Shown here piece by piece: positions 25,242 to 33,916 of a stretch of 64,000 nt of DNA (the first letter of the stretch is position 1; each line of letters starts with the position of its first letter). Under the pieces are notes generated by a model. It searched no databases, had not been told where the DNA came from, and saw only the letters and a program-made list of their open reading frames with translations. The stretch is from positions 310,001 through 374,000 of the forward strand of contig NZ_BBYG01000019.1 of the NCBI RefSeq assembly GCF_001184025.1, in the 5' to 3' direction. The position numbers and the translations under genes were made by a program. This stretch comes from Streptomyces maremycinicus. GTDB taxonomy: Bacteria; Actinomycetota; Actinomycetes; Streptomycetales; Streptomycetaceae.

Positions 25242-26771
25242 TCAACACGCGTCCTGGGTCAGCGGGTTGGGCAACAGGGCCCATCGGTCCCCCGGTGCGG
25301 CCGCCGACAGCCGCATCAGGGTCAGCGCCTTGGCCGGGATCGGTTCCTCGCACAACGCCACGAGGTCCGGCGAACCGGGGAGATCCCGTACGGCACTCTC
25401 CAACGCCGCGCGCAGGGCCGGGCGGTCGCCCGCCGTCCCGGCCAGCGCGCCCGCGACCAGCGAGCCGAACAGCTTGCGCCGCAGCGCGGTCACGTCGTCC
25501 GTGCGGATCCGCTCGGGCAGTCGGTCCGGCAGCGCGATGCCGTGCCGCGCCAGCCGGGCCGGGCTCACCCGGATGTCGGCCAGGTCCCGGTAGACCAGCC
25601 GCAGCGGAGCGCCCGTCGCCGACAGCACCACCAGCAGGTTCTGGCCGTGCGCCTCCAGCGCCACGCCCAGCTCCAGCAGCCGCAGTCCGACGGTGAGCGC
25701 CAGCCGCGCGAAGTCCGCCAACCAGACGGGCGAGGAGGGAAGTCCGGTACCGGTGAGGGCGGCGACCGGGACGACATGCTCGCCCGGCGCCCCGAACACA
25801 CGGGGCGACTCCCGGAACACGGCAGCAAGATCGGGGGAGTCGGCGGTGGCCGCACCCAGGGTGCGGGTCATGTGCAGCAGACCGTCCGTGTACGGGGTCA
25901 GGGTCTCCGCGAACGCCGAGAGGGCCGCGGAAGCGGCGATGGAGCCGACCGAGATGTCCCGTACCGAGGACGTCAACCGGGTGCTCAGCGCGGTCTTGAC
26001 GTGCGGGCCGCCGGGGAGGGCCAGGGTGCGCAGCGACATCAGCGGATGCGCGGCGACCGCCTCCTCGCACGACACCCCCAGCACGTGCGCCGCCTGCCAC
26101 GGATGCACCGGGATCACCAGCCGGTCACCGTCGCGCAGCTCGCGCGGCCACGCGCCGGACACCAGGCACTCCCCGGCCGGTACCGGCAGCAGCCCCAGCC
26201 GCACCGAGGGCCGGTGCTCCGGTCCGTACGCCAGCTGCTCGGCGACCGAGAAGCCGGGCCGGGAACGGCAGTTGGGATGGTACGGATGCCCGTCGACCAC
26301 CCGCTGCTCCCACTCCCAGTCGTGCGCCGGCCACTCGCCCGGGTCCTTCAGCGTCGCGATGCCCCCGGGCTCCTGTCCCGCCCGGGACAGCGCCAACGAC
26401 GTCGTGCTGTTCTCGAGTTCGTCGGCGAAGCCCGCCCCGTGCGGCACCGCGAGGTCGCGCATCAGCCGCGCCGGATCGTCGTACGCCACGCCGTCCAGCC
26501 GGACCTGCGTCACATAGGCGGCGGTCGCGTACGGATCCGCGCGCGGGCCGTGGAGACGGCGGCCGTCGCGCAGCCGCAGCAGGCTCTCCCCGGCGGACTC
26601 GGCGCGATGCGCGATCCACGGCAGGGGTTCGTGGACGAGCGCCCGCCACAGCCGGGTCAGCACGGCCGCCCTCGCCCCGGGCAGCTCGGCCGTGAACCGC
26701 GGGCCGAGAGATGGACGTACGGCGGCCAGTTCCGCGGCCGGCTCGGCCTCGGCGGTGGGGGGACGGTGCAC
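25242..26771 (-). CDS. IucA/IucC-family NIS siderophore synthetase, variant active-site motif
   Basis: A 509-aa NRPS-independent siderophore synthetase. Such enzymes adenylate a carboxylate (often citrate, succinate or a siderophore precursor) and couple it to an amine or hydroxyl. Family blocks: DGHPYHPNCRSRPGF, where the usual HPxHPxxKxR lysine is Arg; VIPVHPWQ; STRLTSSVRDI; LEAHGQNLL; YRDLADIR; and AKALTLMRLS near the C terminus. GTG 26771 follows AGGAG. It is divergent from a second NIS gene, and no iron box is seen between them. The substrate is unknown. It could act on the NRPS product, make a separate compound, or be a remnant. Confidence 0.87.
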   Translation of the reverse strand: MHRPPTAEAEPAAELAAVRPSLGPRFTAELPGARAAVLTRLWRALVHEPLPWIAHRAESAGESLLRLRDGRRLHGPRADPYATAAYVTQVRLDGVAYDDPARLMRDLAVPHGAGFADELENSTTSLALSRAGQEPGGIATLKDPGEWPAHDWEWEQRVVDGHPYHPNCRSRPGFSVAEQLAYGPEHRPSVRLGLLPVPAGECLVSGAWPRELRDGDRLVIPVHPWQAAHVLGVSCEEAVAAHPLMSLRTLALPGGPHVKTALSTRLTSSVRDISVGSIAASAALSAFAETLTPYTDGLLHMTRTLGAATADSPDLAAVFRESPRVFGAPGEHVVPVAALTGTGLPSSPVWLADFARLALTVGLRLLELGVALEAHGQNLLVVLSATGAPLRLVYRDLADIRVSPARLARHGIALPDRLPERIRTDDVTALRRKLFGSLVAGALAGTAGDRPALRAALESAVRDLPGSPDLVALCEEPIPAKALTLMRLSAAAPGDRWALLPNPLTQDAC

Positions 26772-26799
26772 GGGTGGGCTCCTGAGGGTGCGGGTACGA

Positions 26800-26820
26800 C
26801 GTCACGGAGGGGCCGTGACG
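26800..26820. promoter_or_regulatory. Perfect dyad between the divergent NIS genes
   Basis: CGTCACGG-AGGGG-CCGTGACG: 8-bp arms with a 5-bp spacer, centred between two divergent starts. It is a candidate operator for a dimeric regulator other than DmdR. Confidence 0.55.
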
Positions 26821-26873
26821 ACAGCGATACTGATCGTCTCCGCCCGGAAGAACCGTAGGGAACCAGGGAACCA

Positions 26874-28568
26874 GTGGATCGCGTCGACCTCATCCCCCCG
26901 CCCGCAGGGGCAGCAGAGCCGCAGGCGGCGGCAGTGGCCGCCGAGGCGATGGCCTGCGCCGACGGCGTCGCCGAGCGTGCCGACGCCCTGGCGGCCGCGC
27001 CGCTGCTCAACTGTCTGCTGCGGGAGATCGCCGAACCGCTGCCCGGCCCGCCGGGCGGCGACGGCCGGTTCCTGTACCGGCTGCCCGGTGGGGCGCCCGG
27101 TGGCGGGCGGCTGCTGCGGGTGCGCGGCGCCCGGCGGCCCGCCGAGCCCGAGGTGTACACGGCGGGCGCCTGGCAGCGCCTCGATCACGCCGCACTCGTC
27201 GCACTGGTCGCCGAGGTGCTGCGCGGGCACACCGGGCTCGCCAACGACGAACTGCCCGCCGAGATGACCCACAGCCGGGACGTGGTCGCCGCGATGATCG
27301 TGGCACGCGCGCGTGCCACCCCGCCGCCCGGCCGCTACCTGCGCTCCGAGCAGTCGCTCCTCACCGGCCACCCCCACCATCCCGCTCCCAAGGCGCGCGG
27401 CGGCGGCCCACCGGCCGACTGGCTGCCGTACGCCCCCGAGGCCCACGCCCGCTTCCCGCTGGTCCTGCTGGGGCTGCGGGAGGACGCGGTCGTCGAGGAG
27501 GGCGACACCGCCGCGCTGGACGCGCTCGGTACGGCCCCGCCCGGCTACCGGCTGCTGCCCGCACACCCCTGGCAGCTCGAACTGGCCGGACGGCGGCTCG
27601 CCCCGTTCTTCGCCGACGGCCGCCTGGTCCGGATCGGCACGACCGCCTTCGAGACCTGGCCGACGGCCGCCGTGCGGACGGTCTACGCACCCGAGCGGGA
27701 CCTGTGCCTGAAGTTCAGCCTCGACGTCCGCATCACCAACGACATCCGCCGGCTGTGGCGGCACGACCTGCTCAAACTGCGCCGCACCGACGAGGCGGCG
27801 GCCCGGGCCTTCGCGGCGATCGCCGACGCGGCGGGGGCGGCGGACGCGGCGGGCGCCACCGGCGCCACGGGAGCCCCCGCGGCGGGTGGCGGTCCGGGGG
27901 TCCGGCGCCCGGCCGTCTGGCTGAGCGACCGCGGCTACCGCACCGCCGACTTCGCCTTCGAGGAACTCGCCGTGCTGGTCCGCGACGGCCTGGACGGCGC
28001 GTCGGACCCCGGGGCGACCCCGCTGCTCGCGGCAGGCCTGGTGGAGGGCTTCGACGGCAGCCCCCTGGCCGCCGCGGCGGACCCGGCGGCCTGGTGGGAG
28101 GCCTATCTGGCCGTCGTCGTCCCGCCGGCGCTGTCGGCCTTCGCCGACCACGGTGTCGTCGTCGAGGCCCATCTCCAGAACACGCTCGTCGCCGTGGACG
28201 CCGACGGCACCCCCGTGCAGGCCCTGTTCCGGGACGCCGAGGGCGTGAAGCTGCTGTCGGACGTGGAGCGGGCGGCCGGCTGGGAGCGGCTGGTGTACTG
28301 CCTGGTCGTGAACCATCTGTGGGAGGTCGGGGCGGCGCTCGCCGAAGGGCACCCCGGCTTCGACCCCTGGCCCGCCGTACGGCTGGAGCTGGGCCGCCAC
28401 GGCCTTCCCGAGGCCGCCGCCCTGCTGACCGCCCCCACCCTGCCCGGCAAGACGAACCTCCTGCTGCGCTGGACGGGCGCGGACGGTGCCGACGCACGCT
28501 ATCTGCCGCTGCCCAACCCCCTGATCCGGTGCGGCCGATCGGGGGACGGAGGCGCGAGCACCAGATAA
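26874..28568 (+). CDS. IucA/IucC-family NIS siderophore synthetase
   Basis: A 564-aa NIS synthetase with canonical motifs: LTGHPHHPAPKARGG (HPxHPxxKxR with Lys and Arg), LLPAHPWQ, KFSLDVRITNDIRR, VVEAHLQNTLVAV, LFRDAEGVK, and PGKTNLLLRW. This is therefore the more conventional of the pair. GTG 26874 lacks a strong ribosome site. Its TAA stop is the first three bases of the iron box that controls the next gene. An Ala/Gly-rich insert (AGAADAAGATGATGAP) sits near residue 325. Paired NIS enzymes usually act successively on one backbone. Confidence 0.9.
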   Translation: MDRVDLIPPPAGAAEPQAAAVAAEAMACADGVAERADALAAAPLLNCLLREIAEPLPGPPGGDGRFLYRLPGGAPGGGRLLRVRGARRPAEPEVYTAGAWQRLDHAALVALVAEVLRGHTGLANDELPAEMTHSRDVVAAMIVARARATPPPGRYLRSEQSLLTGHPHHPAPKARGGGPPADWLPYAPEAHARFPLVLLGLREDAVVEEGDTAALDALGTAPPGYRLLPAHPWQLELAGRRLAPFFADGRLVRIGTTAFETWPTAAVRTVYAPERDLCLKFSLDVRITNDIRRLWRHDLLKLRRTDEAAARAFAAIADAAGAADAAGATGATGAPAAGGGPGVRRPAVWLSDRGYRTADFAFEELAVLVRDGLDGASDPGATPLLAAGLVEGFDGSPLAAAADPAAWWEAYLAVVVPPALSAFADHGVVVEAHLQNTLVAVDADGTPVQALFRDAEGVKLLSDVERAAGWERLVYCLVVNHLWEVGAALAEGHPGFDPWPAVRLELGRHGLPEAAALLTAPTLPGKTNLLLRWTGADGADARYLPLPNPLIRCGRSGDGGASTR

Positions 28569-28584
28569 GGTAAGCCTAACTTTA
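28566..28584 (+). promoter_or_regulatory. Iron box upstream of amidohydrolase
   Basis: TAAGGTAAGCCTAACTTTA is a 19-bp DmdR/IdeR-type iron box, related to the consensus TTAGGTTAGGCTCACCTAA. It overlaps the stop codon of the NIS gene and lies 50 bp before the amidohydrolase start. Confidence 0.85.
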
Positions 28585-28634
28585 CTTGGCGGGCTCCGGT
28601 GTGTGGAGGAGGCCCGTCGCCGAGGGAGGCTCTC

Positions 28635-30137
28635 ATGGCGGACCACGCGAGCGGCGCGCTGACGCTCGACCGGGTGCGGCTCGGCGCCGGCGGGCCGCTC
28701 GTCCGGCTGCGGATCGCGGACGGCAGGATCACCCGGGTCGTCGCGGCGACGGAGACCGGGGGACCGGCGGCGGAGACCGTCGGCGAGCGGGTCCTCGACC
28801 TCGACGGGCGCGTGCTGCTGCCGGGACTGTGGGACGCGCACGTCCACCTGGCGGAGTGGGCGAGCGCCCGGCACCGCCTGGACCTGGCCGGCACCGCCTC
28901 CGCGCGGGCGGTGGCCGACCTGGTGCGGGAACACGGGGGCGCGGCGCCCGACGGCACGGTGCTGTTCGGGTACGGATTCCGGGACGGGCTGTGGCCCGAC
29001 GCCCCGCACAAGCGGCTCCTCGACGCGGTCCTGCCCGACCGGCCGGTCGCCCTGGTCAGCGCCGATCTGCACGCCGCGTGGCTGAACTCCGCCTGTCTCG
29101 CCCTCGTCGGCCGGGGCGACCATCCCACCGGCCTGGTCAGGGAGACCGAGTGCCACGAGGTCCTGTCCGCCCTGCCCGAGGCGCCGGCCGCGGTGGTCGA
29201 CGGCTGGATCGCGGACGCCTGCGAGGCCGCCGCGGCCCGCGGGGTCACCGGCGTCATCGACTTCCAGTTCGGCGACACGGTCGCCGACTGGGAGCGGCGC
29301 TCGGCCGCCTTCCGGCCGGCCGTGCGGGTGGCGGCCGCGATCTACCCGAGCCGCCTGGACGCCGCCGTGGAGCGCGGACTGCGCACCGGCGACGAGGTCG
29401 GCGCGCCCGGCGGCCTGGTCCGGGTGGGACCGCTGAAGCTCTTCACCGACGGCTCGCTCAACACCCGTACCGCCCTGTGCCGCGAGCCGTATCCGGGGCT
29501 CGAGGGCACGGAGCACGCGCACGGCATCGAGGAGACGGCGCCGCACGAGCTGGTGCGGCTGATGCGGCATGCCGCCGCGCACGGTGTCGAACCCGCGGTG
29601 CACGCCATCGGCGACCACGCCAACACCCTGGCCCTGGACGCCTTCGAGGCGGTGCGCTGCCGGGGCCGGATCGAGCACGCGCAACTGCTGAGCCCCGAGG
29701 ACCTCCCGAGGTTCGCGCGGCTGGGCGTCACGGCGGGAGTGCAGCCGCGGCACGCGACGGACGACCGTGACGTGGCCGACCGGCACTGGGCCGGTCGCAC
29801 CGGGCGCGCCTTCGCCTACGCCGATCTGCTCGCCGCCGGGGCCCGTCTGGAGTTCGGCTCCGACGCCCCGGTCTCGGGCCTCGACCCGTGGCTCGCCATC
29901 GCGTCGGCCGTCAGCCGGACCGACGACGAACGCCCCGCCTGGCACCCGGAGCAGTGCCTGTCCGTCCAGGACGCGCTGGTCGCGGCGGCCCGCGGCCGCC
30001 GGCTGATCCGGGTCGGGGACCCGGCGGACCTGGTGGTCGTGGACGTGGACCCCTCGCAGGCCGGCCCGGACACCCTGCGCGCGATGCCCGTGCACGCCAC
30101 GATGACGGCAGGCCGCTGGACCCACGGCCCGTACTGA
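28635..30137 (+). CDS. YtcJ-like amidohydrolase (Amidohydro_3), iron-regulated
   Basis: A 500-aa metal-dependent hydrolase. It has LPGLWDAHVHLAEW (metal HxH), GYGFRDGLWP, VGPLKLFTDGSLNTRTALC (the carbamylated-Lys region), PAVHAIGDHANTLALDAF, RIEHAQLLSPEDL, and EFGSDAPVSGLDPW (catalytic Asp). These features define the YtcJ/Amidohydro_3 group, which cleaves amides of unknown kind. ATG 28635 follows GGGAGG; an upstream start at 28599 is less likely. An iron box directly before it makes it part of the siderophore regulon. Possible roles are hydrolysis of a siderophore, a protecting amide, or a precursor; none is demonstrable here. Confidence 0.85.
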   Translation: MADHASGALTLDRVRLGAGGPLVRLRIADGRITRVVAATETGGPAAETVGERVLDLDGRVLLPGLWDAHVHLAEWASARHRLDLAGTASARAVADLVREHGGAAPDGTVLFGYGFRDGLWPDAPHKRLLDAVLPDRPVALVSADLHAAWLNSACLALVGRGDHPTGLVRETECHEVLSALPEAPAAVVDGWIADACEAAAARGVTGVIDFQFGDTVADWERRSAAFRPAVRVAAAIYPSRLDAAVERGLRTGDEVGAPGGLVRVGPLKLFTDGSLNTRTALCREPYPGLEGTEHAHGIEETAPHELVRLMRHAAAHGVEPAVHAIGDHANTLALDAFEAVRCRGRIEHAQLLSPEDLPRFARLGVTAGVQPRHATDDRDVADRHWAGRTGRAFAYADLLAAGARLEFGSDAPVSGLDPWLAIASAVSRTDDERPAWHPEQCLSVQDALVAAARGRRLIRVGDPADLVVVDVDPSQAGPDTLRAMPVHATMTAGRWTHGPY

Positions 30138-30375
30138 GGCGGGCCGTGCCGAGCTGGCCGGTACGGAGGCGGGTCGTGGGAGCTGGCCCGCACGGGGGTG
30201 GCCTGTACGGAGGCGGACCATATCGAGCTGGCCGGTACCGAGGTGGCCCGTACGGAGGTGACCCGCACGGAGGCGGCTCGTGCCGAGGAGGCTTCTGCTG
30301 AGGCGGCGCCTACCGAGGCGGCGCCTACCGAGGTGGCCCCTGCCGAGGAGGGCGTCACCGAGGCGGGCCGCCTCG
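30135..30375. repeat. 15-bp degenerate tandem repeat, about 16 units
   Basis: Successive units such as CGAGGTGGCCCGTAC, GGAGGTGACCCGCAC and CGAGGCGGCGCCTAC follow each other with a 15-bp period and one 1-base slip (near 30179). The array begins with the amidohydrolase stop codon TGA as part of unit 1. Read on either strand it gives pentapeptide-repeat ORFs, which I regard as by-products. Confidence 0.85.
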
Positions 30376-30435
30376 GGGTCGGTGGCCGGTGAGCGCGGTC
30401 TCTCCGTACCGGTGTTCGTTCTCGTGGGCGGCGGG

Positions 30436-30474
30436 CCCCGGGTCCGGAGGGGACCGTACCCTCCGGGCCCGGGG
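30436..30474. terminator. Bidirectional terminator between amidohydrolase and monooxygenase genes
   Basis: CCCCGGGTCCGGAGGG-7-CCCTCCGGGCCCGGGG forms a 16-bp stem with one G-U pair, 12 bp after the monooxygenase stop and beyond the tandem repeat. Confidence 0.8.
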
Positions 30475-30486
30475 GGCTCGGGTGGG

Positions 30487-31809
30487 TCAGGCGGCCGGTC
30501 TTCCGGCCAGCACGGAGCGGTGGATCTCCTCCGCGCGGACGGCGACCGTGGACAGCAGGGTGCTGGTCAGCCCGTGGGTGTGCTCGGTCCCGCCCTGGAG
30601 ATAGAGGCCGGCCGTCACCTCCGGCACGGTCTCCACCCGGTGGTCCCGGCCCACGCGGACCTCGTCCCCGTCGTCCCGGAGGCAGAGCTTGGCCGCCTCG
30701 CCGAGCAGCGACGCCAGCTCGCGGGGCCGGTAGCCGGTGGCGAGCACCAGCACGTCGGCGGCGAGCACCTGGCGCTCCCCGGTGGGCAGGAACTCCACGG
30801 CGACCTCGAGGCCGCCGTCCGGGCCGGGATCCACGGCGCGGATGCGCGAGACGTTGAGGAAGCGCAGCCGCTCCCTGCCCGCCACCTTCTCGCGGTACGA
30901 GGTGGCGTACAGGGCCTCGATCAACTCCATGTCGACCACGGAGTAGTTGGTCGACCGGTGGTAGTCGATCAGCGACTGCTTGACCTCGGAGGGTGCCGAG
31001 AAGTAGACGTCGACGGCCTCCGGGTCGAAGATGCGGTTCGCGAACGGGCTGTCGTCGGCCGGGGTGTAGCCGTACTTGGCGAAGACCGAGCACACCTCGG
31101 CCTCGGGGAAGGAGCGGTGCAGGTAGTCCACCGCCTCGGCGGCGCTCTGGCCGGCGCCGAGCACGACGGCCCGCCGTACCTGCTCGCCCGCCGCGCCCAG
31201 TCGTGTGACACGCGGGATCAACTCACTGTTGTGCCACACGCGTTCGGCGAGCTCGAGGCCCGGCGGCACGTGCGGCTCCAGCCCCATGGCGACGCTGACG
31301 TTGCGGGTGCGGCGGGTCACGGTGTCACCGGAACCCGCGAGGTCGCGGCAGGTGACGTCGAAGAAGGCCACCTCGCCGTCCTCGTCGCGCACCGGGTCGA
31401 CGGAGACCACCTCGCTGCCGTAGGCGACCAGATGGGAGACCCGCGCGGCGGCCCACTCGAAGTACTCGTGGAACTCCACCCGCAGCGGGAAGAGCGTTTT
31501 CTGGTTCAGGAAGTCGATCAGTCTGCCCCGCTCGCGCAGGAAGCAGAGGAAGCTGAAGTCGCTGGTCGGGTTGCGCAGGGTGACGAGGTCCTTGAGGAAG
31601 GACACCTGCATCGTGGCGTCGTCGATGAGCATGCCCCGGTGCCAGCCGAAGCGCGGCTGCCGCTCCAGGAACAGGGCGTTGAGGCGGCGGTCTGCCGGAA
31701 GGCCTGTGTTGTGCTCCTCGACCGCTATGGACAGAGCGAGATTTGACGGACCGAATCCGATTCCGATCACGTCGTGGATGACGTCGGGACCCATGAGCGG
31801 TGACTTCAC
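30487..31809 (-). CDS. L-ornithine N5-monooxygenase (CchB/PvdA type)
   Basis: A 440-aa FAD- and NADPH-dependent N-hydroxylating enzyme that makes N5-hydroxyornithine, the hydroxamate building block for the NRPS. FAD site: IGIGFGPSNLAL, with the family variant GxGxxN; then HRGMLIDDATMQVSFLKDLVTLRNPTS, the characteristic substrate loop; NADPH site VVLGAGQSAAEAVDYL; and LATGYRPREL near the C terminus. GTG 31809 is chosen because GAGGAGG lies ten bases upstream; the next ATG at 31794 has none. It is divergent from the formyltransferase gene across one iron box. Confidence 0.94.
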   Translation of the reverse strand: MKSPLMGPDVIHDVIGIGFGPSNLALSIAVEEHNTGLPADRRLNALFLERQPRFGWHRGMLIDDATMQVSFLKDLVTLRNPTSDFSFLCFLRERGRLIDFLNQKTLFPLRVEFHEYFEWAAARVSHLVAYGSEVVSVDPVRDEDGEVAFFDVTCRDLAGSGDTVTRRTRNVSVAMGLEPHVPPGLELAERVWHNSELIPRVTRLGAAGEQVRRAVVLGAGQSAAEAVDYLHRSFPEAEVCSVFAKYGYTPADDSPFANRIFDPEAVDVYFSAPSEVKQSLIDYHRSTNYSVVDMELIEALYATSYREKVAGRERLRFLNVSRIRAVDPGPDGGLEVAVEFLPTGERQVLAADVLVLATGYRPRELASLLGEAAKLCLRDDGDEVRVGRDHRVETVPEVTAGLYLQGGTEHTHGLTSTLLSTVAVRAEEIHRSVLAGRPAA

Positions 31810-31844
31810 CTTGGCATCGCCTCCTCAGGCAGGCCCATGCTAGA

Positions 31845-31863
31845 TAAGGTAAGGCTTACCTTG
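31845..31863. promoter_or_regulatory. Iron box in divergent hydroxylase/formyltransferase promoter
   Basis: TAAGGTAAGGCTTACCTTG is a near-palindromic iron box placed 36 bp before the hydroxylase start and 28 bp before the formyltransferase start, so one site can control both. Confidence 0.88.
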
Positions 31864-31890
31864 CAATGAGTCGTTGAAGGGAAGGACGCC

Positions 31891-32844
31891 ATGCGGGTCG
31901 TCATGCTCGGCTACCAGACCTGGGGTCACCGCACGCTTCAGGCGCTGCTGGACTCCGACCACGAGGTCGTCCTCGTCGTCACCCATCCCAAGAGCGAGCA
32001 CGCCTACGAGAAGATATGGGACGACAGCGTCGCCGAACTCGCGGAGAAGAACGACGTCCCCGTCCTGCTGCGCAACCGTCCCGACGACGCCGAACTCCTG
32101 GCCGCGGTGGCGGACGCCCGCCCGGACATCATCGTCGCCAACAACTGGCGTACCTGGCTGCCTCCGGAGCTGTTCGACCTGCCGCCGCACGGCACCCTCA
32201 ACATCCACGACTCGCTGCTGCCGTCGTACGCGGGGTTCTCGCCGATCATCTGGGCGCTGCTCAACGGTGAGACGCGGGTCGGCGTGACCGCGCACCGCAT
32301 GAACACCGAACTCGACGCCGGGGACGTCCTGGTGCAGCGTGCGGTGCCGGTGGGGCCGACCGACACGGCGACCGACCTCTTCCACCGGACCGTCGACCTC
32401 ATCGCGCCCATCGTGCGGGAGTCGCTCGACCTGATCGCCTCCGGCCGGGACGCCGGGCAGTGGGTGCCGCAGGACCGCGCGCGGGCCAGCTTCTTCCACA
32501 AGCGGTCGGCGGAGGACAGCCGGATCGACTGGAGTTGGCCCGCGGAACGGCTGGAACGACTCGTGCGGGCCCAGTCGGACCCGTACCCGAACGCGTACGC
32601 CTTCCACCGGGGCGAGCGGCTGAGGATCGTCTCGGCGGCCGTGTCGCAGGGGTGCTACGGCGGCACTCCGGGCCGGATCTTCATCCGGGAGGGGGACGGT
32701 GTCGTCGTGGTGGCCGGAGCCGAGTCCTGGTCGGGCCGATGCCGGGGTCTCCTCGTGCGGCGGGTGCGCACCGACGACGGCACCGAGTACGCCGCCACCG
32801 ACTGGTTCCGCACCATGGGCGGGTACCTGACGTCCCGTCCCTGA
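31891..32844 (+). CDS. N5-hydroxyornithine formyltransferase (CchA type)
   Basis: A 317-aa relative of methionyl-tRNA formyltransferase. The catalytic signature is NIHDSLLPSYAGFSPIIWAL (Asn-His-...-Ser-Leu-Leu-Pro), followed by GVTAHRMNTELDAGDVLVQ with the conserved Asp. A C-terminal domain (WSWPAERLERLVRAQSDPYPNAYAF) is present. In coelichelin biosynthesis the homologue uses formyl-tetrahydrofolate to make N5-formyl-N5-hydroxyornithine. That makes formyl-hydroxyornithine a likely monomer for this NRPS, perhaps X1. It ends before a large bidirectional terminator. Confidence 0.92.
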   Translation: MRVVMLGYQTWGHRTLQALLDSDHEVVLVVTHPKSEHAYEKIWDDSVAELAEKNDVPVLLRNRPDDAELLAAVADARPDIIVANNWRTWLPPELFDLPPHGTLNIHDSLLPSYAGFSPIIWALLNGETRVGVTAHRMNTELDAGDVLVQRAVPVGPTDTATDLFHRTVDLIAPIVRESLDLIASGRDAGQWVPQDRARASFFHKRSAEDSRIDWSWPAERLERLVRAQSDPYPNAYAFHRGERLRIVSAAVSQGCYGGTPGRIFIREGDGVVVVAGAESWSGRCRGLLVRRVRTDDGTEYAATDWFRTMGGYLTSRP

Positions 32845-32899
32845 GGCCTTGAAACGGAGGCCTTGAACCTGAGGGCTTGCACCCGAGGGCTTGAAGCGG
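32843..32899. repeat. Four 14-15 bp direct repeats before terminator
   Basis: TGAGGCCTTGAAACG, GAGGCCTTGAACC, TGAGGGCTTGCACCC and GAGGGCTTGAAGCG follow one another, the first beginning with the formyltransferase stop codon. Confidence 0.65.
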
Positions 32900-32940
32900 G
32901 CGGGCTCCCGGCCGCGCGCGCGGCCGGGAGCCCGCCCGCT

Positions 32941-32942
<2 letters not shown>
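32893..32942. terminator. Large bidirectional terminator (24-bp perfect arms)
   Basis: Starts GAAGCGGGCGGGCTCCC and ends GGGAGCCCGCCCGCTTC, 24 bp per arm with a 2-bp centre. It separates two convergent iron-regulated genes and overlaps the stop codon of the ABC ATPase. Confidence 0.92.
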
Positions 32943-33912
<970 letters not shown>

Positions 33913-33916
33913 GGGA

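Noticed and set aside
30198..30392. Small ORF of pentapeptide repeats (TEVAR-type)
   Set aside because: It is generated by the 15-bp tandem repeat whose period keeps frames open; no ribosome site.
31794..31822. A three-codon ORF (ATG CCA AGG TGA) before the ornithine hydroxylase
   Set aside because: The GAGGAGG is only two bases from that ATG and ten from the real GTG, so it is more simply the ribosome site of the hydroxylase.
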